From contig NZ_LWHJ01000027.1 of assembly GCF_001652725.1 (NCBI RefSeq), positions 310,001-374,000 on the forward strand: a stretch of 64,000 bases of DNA. Reading direction: 5' to 3'. The stretch's first letter is position 1. Every line of letters begins with the position of its first letter. The translations under genes were made by a program, and so were the position numbers. The notes beneath the pieces are model-generated. The model was not told the origin of the DNA, did no database searches, and saw only the letters and a list, made by a program, of their open reading frames with translations. This DNA is from Pedobacter psychrophilus (GTDB taxonomy: Bacteria; Bacteroidota; Bacteroidia; Sphingobacteriales; Sphingobacteriaceae). This document shows positions 52,048 to 60,191 of the stretch, piece after piece.

Positions 52048-54669
52048 ATGAAAAAGCAGTTTAAGCTAAGTATTTTATTGGTGATAATTACGGTAGCTAC
52101 CATTACCATTTCTTTTCATTCTAAATACAAATATCCTTTTCAAGATCCCACTTTATCGATAGAAAATAGGGTTGATAATTTAGTGAGTTTGCTTACGCTG
52201 GAAGAGAAGGTAGGACAAATGGTTAACAATGCGCCAGCAATCAAACGTTTAGAAATTCCTGCATATAATTGGTGGAACGAAACATTGCATGGTGTAGCTA
52301 GAAGTCCTTATCATGTAACATCATATCCACAAGCCATTGCAATGGCCGCCACTTGGGACACTACTTCGTTGTTTCAAATGGCCAATTTTAGTGCATTAGA
52401 AGGCCGGGCAATTTACAACGATTCTAAACGTCAGGGAAAAACAGGGATTTATTTGGGCTTAACTTATTGGACACCAAATATCAATATTTTTAGAGATCCA
52501 AGATGGGGGCGTGGCCAAGAAACTTACGGAGAAGACCCTTATTTAACAGGCGCTTTAGGTAAGTCTTTTGTAAGAGGCTTAGAAGGGGATAACCCTAAAT
52601 ACTTAAAAGCATCGGCTTGTGCTAAACATTTTGCGGTACATAGTGGGCCAGAGTGGAATAGAAGTACTTATAACGCCGAAGTTTCTTCTCATGATTTATG
52701 GGATACATATTTGCCCGCATTTAGAGATTTAATTGTAGATGCTAAAGTAAGCGGTGTGATGTGTGCATATAACAGGTTTGAAGGTCAGCCTTGTTGTGGT
52801 AGTGATTTATTAATGAATGATATTTTGCGCAACCAGTTTAAATTTACAGGTTATGTTACTTCAGATTGTGGCGGTATTGGTCATTTTTATAAAACCCATA
52901 AAACCCATCCCGATGCAGAAAGTGCATCTGCAGATGCTGTTTTGCATGGTACTGATTGCGAGTGTTCCAATCAACCTTCTTATTTTGCGCTTCTAAAAGC
53001 AGTCAGCGATGGCAAAATCACGGAGAAAGAAATTGATATTTCAGTTAAACGATTATTTACCATTCGTTTCCGTTTGGGGATGTTTGACCCTGAGGAAATG
53101 GTGCCATTCAATAAAATTGATACTTCAGTTTTAGAGAATAAAGAACATCAGGCATTAGCCTTAAAAATGGCTCGCCAATCTATAGTTCTATTAAAAAACG
53201 AACCATTTGTAAAAAGCGCTAAAAATATTTTACCGTTAAGTAAAAACCTTAAAAAAATTGCGGTTATAGGTCCAAATGCTGCAGATGAAGAAGTAATGCT
53301 AGCCAATTACTATGGTTACCCATCAAAAATAAGCAGTATTTTAGAAGGAATCAAAAGTAAAACCAATGCCCAAATCATTTACGAGAAAGGAGTTAATTTA
53401 ACTGATAATCAGGTTTTTAAACCTATTAAAGACAATCAATTATTTAATTTCAACGGAAAAAACGGTTTTCAAGCAGCGTATTTTCAAAACACCACCTTTA
53501 AAGGCGAACCAGCTTTTACTAGACAAGAGCCAAATATTGACCACCAATGGGGAGATGGCGAACAAATAGCTGATAAAATTATAGCTAGAAATATGGGGGT
53601 AAGGTGGACTGCTAATTTTGTGCCTCAAGAAACAACAACATATACTTTTGAATTAAAAGCAGATGATGGTTCTCGCTTATTTATTAATGATAAAAAAGTT
53701 AAGGAAGCAGGAACAAGAAATGGGTACTATACTTTTAATGCCGAAAAAGGGAAATCTTACAAGATAGTTTTAGAATATTGGCAATATTCAGATAACGCCG
53801 AAGTAAAATTAGACTTAGGTAAAATCATAACAGAAAAACCAGAAACCATAGCAGAAAGAGTAAAAGATGCAGATGTAATTATTTTTGCTGGAGGAATTTC
53901 GGCAAGGTTAGAAGGAGAAGATATGCCTGTGGAGATTGATGGTTTTAAAGGAGGTGATAGGACCAATATAGCTTTGCCAAAAGCGCAAACTGAACTAATG
54001 AAAGCACTTAAAGCAACAGGTAAACCAGTAATTTTTGTTAACCTATCAGGTAGTGCCATCGGTTTTCAGTGGGAAGCGGCAAATTTGCCAGCCATTGTTC
54101 AAGTATGGTATGGAGGTCAAGCAGGCGGGGAGGCTATCGCCGATGTTTTATTTGGTGATTATAATCCCGCTGGCAGATTACCTATTACTTTCTATAAAAG
54201 TGTAGATGATTTACCCGATTTTCAGGATTACAAGATGGATAACAGAACCTATCGTTATTTTAAGGGAGAACCATTGTATCCATTTGGTTTTGGTTTAAGC
54301 TATACCAGATTTAAATATGGTAATATGGAGGTGATTAGAACTGAAAAAGACAATTTAAAGGTGAAGGTTAAGGTAACCAATACTGGAAAAATAGCTGGAG
54401 AAGAAGTGGTTCAACTGTATTTAACACATCAAAATTCTGATTTTAAAACACCAATTAGATCTTTAAAAGGTTTTAAAAGAATTAACCTAAAATCGGGAGA
54501 AAGTAAAACCGTAGAAATAGCACTTAATAGCAGAGATTTATCTGAAGTAGATGCAGATGGTAAAATTTTTCCTATAAAAGGAAACCTTCAAATCACAATG
54601 GGAGGTGGACAGCCCTCTAGATCAATGCTTAAAAACAGTTCTGTTATTGAAAAAACCATCAATTTATGA
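52048..54669 (+). CDS. GH3 beta-xylosidase-like enzyme with PA14 insertion
   Basis: 873 residues. An N-terminal hydrophobic stretch (about 8-25) works as a signal or anchor. GH3 barrel: LLTLEEKVGQMVN, NWWNETLHGVARS, FRDPRWGRGQETYGEDPY, KHFAVHSGPEWNR, 'GVMCAYNRFEGQPCCGS' and TSDCGGI (nucleophile Asp about 273). NWWNE, CCGS and SDC are signatures of the xylosidase/arabinofuranosidase branch of GH3. A PA14 domain is inserted in the second domain at about 470-600 ('GVRWTANFVPQETTTYTFELKADDGSRLFIN'). A fibronectin-III-like domain ends it. Its stop overlaps the beta-helix gene start by 4 bases (ATGA), so they are translationally coupled. Confidence 0.93.
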   Translation: MKKQFKLSILLVIITVATITISFHSKYKYPFQDPTLSIENRVDNLVSLLTLEEKVGQMVNNAPAIKRLEIPAYNWWNETLHGVARSPYHVTSYPQAIAMAATWDTTSLFQMANFSALEGRAIYNDSKRQGKTGIYLGLTYWTPNINIFRDPRWGRGQETYGEDPYLTGALGKSFVRGLEGDNPKYLKASACAKHFAVHSGPEWNRSTYNAEVSSHDLWDTYLPAFRDLIVDAKVSGVMCAYNRFEGQPCCGSDLLMNDILRNQFKFTGYVTSDCGGIGHFYKTHKTHPDAESASADAVLHGTDCECSNQPSYFALLKAVSDGKITEKEIDISVKRLFTIRFRLGMFDPEEMVPFNKIDTSVLENKEHQALALKMARQSIVLLKNEPFVKSAKNILPLSKNLKKIAVIGPNAADEEVMLANYYGYPSKISSILEGIKSKTNAQIIYEKGVNLTDNQVFKPIKDNQLFNFNGKNGFQAAYFQNTTFKGEPAFTRQEPNIDHQWGDGEQIADKIIARNMGVRWTANFVPQETTTYTFELKADDGSRLFINDKKVKEAGTRNGYYTFNAEKGKSYKIVLEYWQYSDNAEVKLDLGKIITEKPETIAERVKDADVIIFAGGISARLEGEDMPVEIDGFKGGDRTNIALPKAQTELMKALKATGKPVIFVNLSGSAIGFQWEAANLPAIVQVWYGGQAGGEAIADVLFGDYNPAGRLPITFYKSVDDLPDFQDYKMDNRTYRYFKGEPLYPFGFGLSYTRFKYGNMEVIRTEKDNLKVKVKVTNTGKIAGEEVVQLYLTHQNSDFKTPIRSLKGFKRINLKSGESKTVEIALNSRDLSEVDADGKIFPIKGNLQITMGGGQPSRSMLKNSSVIEKTINL

Positions 54670-56033
54670 AAATCAATTTAATAAGAAATACGGTTTTATT
54701 TATTTTAAGTCTATCCTTAAGCTCATCAGCTATAGCAAAAAACATTTATGTCTCTGTTAATGGAAATGACAAAAATAGTGGCGAATCAGAAAAAAGCGCA
54801 TTAGAATCTTTACAAAAAGCTGCAGACATAGCTAAACCAGGAGATGTGGTTTTAATTGGGGGAGGAAGTTATTCTAATAGCAATACGCAAGATAATGGTG
54901 CAGTGCTTTCTGTTACTACATCAGGAACGCCTGATGCGTGGATTATTTTTAAAGCTTTGCCCGATTGTAAACCAACCATCAACCCAATTGGCTGGGCAGG
55001 AATACAAATTTCTGCATCTTATATAAAAGTTGAGGGCATCAGCATTATTGGTCAAAATGATGGATTAACTTTATTAGATGCTTTGGCAGATGCGAAAAAT
55101 AGCATTCCAAACCCAAAATATAATACCAATGGAATCATTGTAGAAGGCCGTAGAGTAAAAGAAAAGCCACATCATGTTATCATTAGTAACTGCGAGATAG
55201 GGAAATGTCCAGGCGGAGGGATTACCATTTTAGAGGCTGATTATGTCACAGTTGAAGATTGTGAAGTTTATAATAATGCATGGTATATGCGCTATGCAGG
55301 TTCCGGAATTACCACGCTTAATAATTGGGCATTTGATGATGCTCCTGGTTATCACATTGTTATTCAAAGAAATTATGTTTGGAACAATAAAACATTGGTA
55401 CCATGGGAGCGAACTGGGAAATTAAGTGATGGTAACGGAATATTATTAGATGTTACAGACCAAAAAAGAGGTGGTGCTACCAACCCTAATGCAGATGCTG
55501 TTATAGAAGAAATAAAATCTGTTATTGAACCTGCCAAGATTAAAGTTTCTTTACGTCCTGAATGGAAAGGTAGAGCGCTGATTGCCAATAATATAAGTGC
55601 CTATAATGGTGGCTCTGGAATCCATACTTTTAGAACTAAACATGTAGATATCATCAATAACACCACTTATTGGAACGGACAAACAGTAGGTTATCAAGAG
55701 TTATTTCCAAATAATTGTGAGGATATAACCATCCTAAATAACATTATTGTTCCCCGCCCGAATGGTAAAGTAACATCCGACAGTAAAAACACTAATATAA
55801 AGTGGGATTATAATGTTTATCCAAATAAACAAGAAGTATTTTCAGGAGAAAATGATTTAATGATAAATCCTGAGTTTGTTAAAGTTGATAATGATTTAAG
55901 GAAAGCCGATTTCAGATTAAAAAAAGGAAGCAAAATTATAAATTCCGGAACTAATGACATCCCAGTCAAAACTGATCTTTTAAATAAGAAACGTTCAGAA
56001 AGTAAACCTGATAGAGGAGCGTTTGAGCAGTAA
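54666..56033 (+). CDS. Secreted right-handed beta-helix protein, candidate polysaccharide lyase
   Basis: 455 residues. The signal peptide ends SSAIAK. The opening YVSVNGNDKNSGESEK, 'ALESLQKAADIAKPGDVVLIGGGSY' is the DUF1565/PL9-like start, then come Asn-rich helix rungs (HHVIISNCEIGKCPGGGITI, 'VTVEDCEVYNNAWYM', DIINNTTYWNG). It is a paralog of the lipoprotein at 5630-7075 but is not lipidated, and carries a 35-residue insert near residues 260-295. It is coupled to the GH3-PA14 gene by a 4-base overlap. The catalytic residue is not identified with certainty. A lyase or epimerase on uronic-acid glycan is the leading idea; a non-catalytic binder is possible. Confidence 0.82.
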   Translation: MKINLIRNTVLFILSLSLSSSAIAKNIYVSVNGNDKNSGESEKSALESLQKAADIAKPGDVVLIGGGSYSNSNTQDNGAVLSVTTSGTPDAWIIFKALPDCKPTINPIGWAGIQISASYIKVEGISIIGQNDGLTLLDALADAKNSIPNPKYNTNGIIVEGRRVKEKPHHVIISNCEIGKCPGGGITILEADYVTVEDCEVYNNAWYMRYAGSGITTLNNWAFDDAPGYHIVIQRNYVWNNKTLVPWERTGKLSDGNGILLDVTDQKRGGATNPNADAVIEEIKSVIEPAKIKVSLRPEWKGRALIANNISAYNGGSGIHTFRTKHVDIINNTTYWNGQTVGYQELFPNNCEDITILNNIIVPRPNGKVTSDSKNTNIKWDYNVYPNKQEVFSGENDLMINPEFVKVDNDLRKADFRLKKGSKIINSGTNDIPVKTDLLNKKRSESKPDRGAFEQ

Positions 56034-56158
56034 AAACAATCTTGAAATTAATTTAGAAATAAAAGGTTAGGTAGACTAATTTTTATTTTATTAATACGAG
56101 TTTTCTATTTAAGGAGTTATTTGATTAATCCTTTTATTCGCAAATAAGTCTTGCTATC

Positions 56159-58594
56159 ATGAATAAACTTTTTTACCTATGCCTATTTATATTTCCACTT
56201 CAAATTTTAGCTCAAACTTCTTCAATAGAAGGAATCATCATCGATAAAACAAGCAATACGCCTTTAGAATTTACTAGTGTATCAATCTATAATTCAGTAG
56301 ATTCCACTTTACTCAACGGAGCTGTTGCAGATTTAAATGGTAAATTTATTATAAAAGGAATTAAGAAAGGAAGTTACTATCTTAAAGTTCAGTTTTTGGG
56401 GTATGATTCTAAAATAATATCAGCAATAAATCTCACAGGTAAAAATCTTGATCTTGGAAAAATTTATTTAAACCCTGATGCAAGGTTTTTAAACGAAGTT
56501 AAAATAACAGGTCAGCAAACCCAAAGTTTCAATAAAATTGATAAACAAATTTACAAAGCCGATCAGTTCGCTGCTGCAAAAGGAGGAACTGCCATTGACG
56601 CTTTAAAGAACTTACCATCAGTTGCAGTAAACGGAGCAGGTGAAATTTCAGTACGAGGTTCTACAGGCTTTTTAGTGTTGATAAATGGCAAGCCTGTACA
56701 GGGAGATGCACAAACGATTTTAAGTCAGCTACCAGCAAACACTTTAGAGAATATAGAATTTATTAATGCACCATCCGCAAAATATGACGCAGATGGAAAA
56801 GGAGGAATTTTAAATATTACTACTAAAAAAGGAGCAAGCGACGGAGTATCAATGATTGCCAATATACAAAGTGGCTTGCTAAGCACTACGGATTTCGGAA
56901 ATAAAGAAAATCAACAGCGTTACGGAGGAGATATTACTTTTAATTATAGAAAAGAAGAATGGGACATATCTGCAAGTGCAAACTATCTTAGAAATGATAA
57001 TGCAGGTTTTAGGGAAGGAGACGTTTTTACCATCAATAACAATTTAAAAACAACTTTTCCATCAAACGGAGAACGTAGTTTTAATAAATACAATTACGGA
57101 GGCAGATTCAATATCGGGTTTAATCCAAATAAAAATGATGCTTTTTCTTTAGGTTTTTTCGCAGGCTACAAGTTTCAAGATAGACTGGCGGATATTTATT
57201 ATAACAATACCAAAACAAATTCTAGCGGACAAGTAGTTGGGAGAAAGCAGTATTTTAACTCTAACCTTCAAAATAAGCAAGGAGATTTTGTTTTAGGGAA
57301 TATAGATTATACACATACTTTTAACAATAAATCAACTCTGACTTTTTCTACCTTATATGAATATGATAAACTTTATGGCTCTACTAAAAATAGAAATATT
57401 GAAGGGGCTGACACAGCGCAAAACACATTAAGCACATATGAAAATCCATTAAATGGTTTAAGGGTAAAACTGGATTACAGCGTAAATGTTGGGGCAGTAA
57501 AACTAGAATTTGGTTACCAATATAGGATGGATAAGCAAGATGGCGATTTCATTTATCGAGAAAGCTATTTTGGTGGTCCTTTTACAACCATTCCTTTATT
57601 TACTGGAAACGTGAAATCAAGAAATGATATTCACTCACTTTATGGCCAGTTTTCTGGTAAAGCCAAAAAGCTTGAATATGTGGGTGGATTGCGTTATGAA
57701 AATGCCAAAAGAGATTTAACAGTCTCAAATATTAATAATGATTTTAAACTGAACTATAATAATCTTTTTCCTTCGGCAAGTATACTTTATGATTTAGAAA
57801 AGGGCTATAAATTAAAAGTAGGAGTGAGCAGACGGGTGCAAAGAAATAATAATTTTGAGCTGAACCCAATTCAAGAAAGAGAGCATTCGGAAACTTTAGA
57901 ACAGGGAGATCCGAATTTATTACCTGAGTTTGTTTATTTAGCAGAAACAGGTATTATAAAATCATTTAACAAAGGTTCATTCTTTACAACATTATATTTT
58001 CAGGATATTAAAAATCCTATTCAAAGAGTCAACAGTGTTTTTGCTGATACTGTTCTTAACAGGATTTTTACTAATGCTGGCAAAGCCCAAAAATACGGAT
58101 TGGAATTTGGTACTAACTTAGAACCCACAAAATCCTGGAGTTTATATTTAGGAGCAAATTTTTATCAATATAATATCAAAGGTTCTATTTTAACAAATGC
58201 AGTTAATGTTAACAATAATGGCTTTGTATATTCTGTTAACTTTAATACTAATGTTAACCTTTCAACTAATTGGAGTATGCAGGGTAATGTAAATTACCTT
58301 TCTAGCAGGCCAACAGTTCAAGGTGAAGATTCCAGATTTTTAATACCCAATTTGTCACTTAAAAAAACTTTTTTAGATGGAAGGCTAACCGCTTTATTAC
58401 AATGGCAAAATATAGATTTAGGAATGAATGAAAGTAACAAACAAAGAATTACTACGTCTGGTGCTGATTTTTTTACCACCACTAATTATATTTACGAAAC
58501 GGATATTTTTATGCTAAATTTTAGCTTCAACCTCAATAAATTATCCAGAAAACTTAAATTGCCAGGCAGTGAATTTGGCGATAAAGAGTTTTAA
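56159..58594 (+). CDS. TonB-dependent receptor (OMP_b-brl family), not SusC type
   Basis: 811 residues. The signal peptide ends LQILAQ. An N-terminal carboxypeptidase-regulatory-like domain (about 22-105, 'SIEGIIIDKTSNTPLEFTSVSIY') precedes a plug with 'AIDALKNLPSVAVNGAGEISVRGSTGFLVLINGKPV' and 'IEFINAPSAKYDADGKGGILNITTKKG'. The rest is an outer-membrane beta-barrel of the OMP_b-brl_3 kind. It lacks the SusC 'LKDASA.A.YG.RGANGV' block and has no SusD partner. It may import an oligosaccharide or another compound released by the neighbouring enzymes. It has a 125-base gap after the beta-helix gene and a 73-base gap before the FGE-like gene. Confidence 0.92.
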   Translation: MNKLFYLCLFIFPLQILAQTSSIEGIIIDKTSNTPLEFTSVSIYNSVDSTLLNGAVADLNGKFIIKGIKKGSYYLKVQFLGYDSKIISAINLTGKNLDLGKIYLNPDARFLNEVKITGQQTQSFNKIDKQIYKADQFAAAKGGTAIDALKNLPSVAVNGAGEISVRGSTGFLVLINGKPVQGDAQTILSQLPANTLENIEFINAPSAKYDADGKGGILNITTKKGASDGVSMIANIQSGLLSTTDFGNKENQQRYGGDITFNYRKEEWDISASANYLRNDNAGFREGDVFTINNNLKTTFPSNGERSFNKYNYGGRFNIGFNPNKNDAFSLGFFAGYKFQDRLADIYYNNTKTNSSGQVVGRKQYFNSNLQNKQGDFVLGNIDYTHTFNNKSTLTFSTLYEYDKLYGSTKNRNIEGADTAQNTLSTYENPLNGLRVKLDYSVNVGAVKLEFGYQYRMDKQDGDFIYRESYFGGPFTTIPLFTGNVKSRNDIHSLYGQFSGKAKKLEYVGGLRYENAKRDLTVSNINNDFKLNYNNLFPSASILYDLEKGYKLKVGVSRRVQRNNNFELNPIQEREHSETLEQGDPNLLPEFVYLAETGIIKSFNKGSFFTTLYFQDIKNPIQRVNSVFADTVLNRIFTNAGKAQKYGLEFGTNLEPTKSWSLYLGANFYQYNIKGSILTNAVNVNNNGFVYSVNFNTNVNLSTNWSMQGNVNYLSSRPTVQGEDSRFLIPNLSLKKTFLDGRLTALLQWQNIDLGMNESNKQRITTSGADFFTTTNYIYETDIFMLNFSFNLNKLSRKLKLPGSEFGDKEF

Positions 58595-58667
58595 AATTAA
58601 TTTTTAAATTCCACGAACAATCAATTATGATAATTATTCTTAAGTTTAAAAAAACATATCTACTATT

Positions 58668-59747
58668 ATGAAACCATATTTTTTGAAGGGATTATTTTTT
58701 ATAGGGGCATTAAGTTTTTTTTCTTGCAATCAAGATAAAAAAGCTACTGATAATGCGGATACATTAAAAGTGCAACAAACATCCGCAATACAAATAAAGT
58801 TTAGCGGAGATACATCCAAAGAAGGAATGGTATTTATTCCTGGAGGTACATTTTTGATGGGTGGTGATAATGCACAAGCAGATAAAGATGAATATCCGAA
58901 ACATAAAGTAATTGTGGATGCCTATTATATGGATGAGCATGAGGTAACCAATGCACAATTTCAAAAATTTGTTGATGCTACTGGATATGTAACAACAGCA
59001 GAGACAAAACCAGATTGGGAACAATTAAAAAAGCAAGTTCCCCCGGGTACTCCAAAACCAGACGAAAGTCAATTGGTTGCAGCATCACTGGTCTTTACGC
59101 CGCCAAACCATCCGGTTGATTTGAATGATTATTCTCAATGGTGGAGTTGGGTGCAGGGCGCAAACTGGAAGCATCCTTCTGGACCCGATTCTGATATCAA
59201 AGGGAAAGAGAATTATCCTGCAGTTCACATCAGTTGGGACGACGCCAGTGCTTATTGTAAATGGACAGGTAAAAGATTACCGACAGAAGCAGAATGGGAA
59301 TTTGCAGCAAGAGGTGGAATGAAAGATAAAATATATCCATGGGGGGATGAAGGAATTGCTGTGGGAAAAGCAAAAGCAAATTCTTGGGATGGGGCATTCC
59401 CAAATGCTAACTCTGGAAGAGACGGTTTTATGGATTTAGCTCCAGTAAAACAATTTGCACCAAATGGATATAAATTATATGACATGGCAGGCAACGTTTG
59501 GGAATGGTGCTCAGATTGGTATAGAAATGATTATTACCAGTCTGTGACTAAGCCAGAAGGAGTAAAGAATCCACAAGGGCCTGCGGATAGTTATGATCCG
59601 GATGAACCCTATGCGCCTAAAAAAGTTGCGAGAGGAGGATCTTATATGTGCAATGACAGTTATTGCTCTGGCTACAGAGTTGCCCGAAGGATGAAAAGTT
59701 CATATGATTCTGGCTTGAGTAACATGGGATTTAGATGTGTTAGATAA
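58668..59747 (+). CDS. Formylglycine-generating-enzyme-family lipoprotein with both catalytic cysteines
   Basis: 359 residues. Lipobox LSFFSC, Cys at about residue 20. The FGE/SUMF1 domain covers about 50-359: FIPGGTFLMGGDN, EYPKHKVIVDAYYMDEHEVTNAQF, YPAVHISWDDASAYCKW, LPTEAEWEFAARGG, YDMAGNVWEWCSDWY and, at the end, RGGSYMCNDSYCSGYRV. The two cysteines (328 and 333) have the same spacing, with the same GGSYMC..SYC frame, as the copper-binding active-site pair of human SUMF1. That suggests a working sulfatase-activating oxidase rather than the inactive FGE-like domains common in this phylum. No sulfatase gene is in the window. Confidence 0.9.
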   Translation: MKPYFLKGLFFIGALSFFSCNQDKKATDNADTLKVQQTSAIQIKFSGDTSKEGMVFIPGGTFLMGGDNAQADKDEYPKHKVIVDAYYMDEHEVTNAQFQKFVDATGYVTTAETKPDWEQLKKQVPPGTPKPDESQLVAASLVFTPPNHPVDLNDYSQWWSWVQGANWKHPSGPDSDIKGKENYPAVHISWDDASAYCKWTGKRLPTEAEWEFAARGGMKDKIYPWGDEGIAVGKAKANSWDGAFPNANSGRDGFMDLAPVKQFAPNGYKLYDMAGNVWEWCSDWYRNDYYQSVTKPEGVKNPQGPADSYDPDEPYAPKKVARGGSYMCNDSYCSGYRVARRMKSSYDSGLSNMGFRCVR

Positions 59748-60191
59748 ACTATTGTGTAAAATTTACTAAGATTATTTTAGGTTATAAAATACTCTGCTAA
59801 TGGGCGCTTATGTTACAAATAGGCAATTTGATTTTATTCATTTATAGAACTCTTTAAACCTCTAAAAGATCAAAAACCGTTTAATTGATAAATGTATTCC
59901 CTCTTAACATTGCAATCAAATTTTTAAACCCTTGTAAATTAAATTTTTGCAAGGGTTTCTCGTTTTTAGAACGAAATAATAGATGTTTGGTAAGCATTAA
60001 ATGAATAAATGTATCCAAATCCTTTAAATTAATTGGGTAACAATGGAGGAAATTTCACTTGTTTCTTTTTAAGTAATTCCTATTAAAGATAATTACTTTG
60101 CTCATAAAAGAAGATGCTAATGTTGAGCCCTACTTTAAGTATATTATTCTAATTTTAAATCTCTATAAACATTGTTTTAAATTTGAAGTAA
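59748..60191. other. Intergenic region with a terminator
   Basis: 444 bases without a gene. The terminator at 59926-59966 is listed separately. The remaining sequence is AT-rich. ATTACTTTG near 60090-60098 is one mismatch from a -7 element and could belong to the GH92 promoter, but this is weak. Confidence 0.4.
59926..59966 (+). terminator. Rho-independent terminator after the FGE-like gene
   Basis: A 9-bp perfect stem, AAACCCTTG (59926-59934) with CAAGGGTTT (59950-59958), a 15-base loop, then CTCGTTTTT. It lies 178 bases after the stop codon, so it probably serves as the end of the 56159-59747 transcript. Confidence 0.8.

Noticed and set aside
55243-55425. Small plus-strand open frame within the beta-helix gene
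   Set aside because: It is an out-of-frame shadow of the beta-helix coding sequence.
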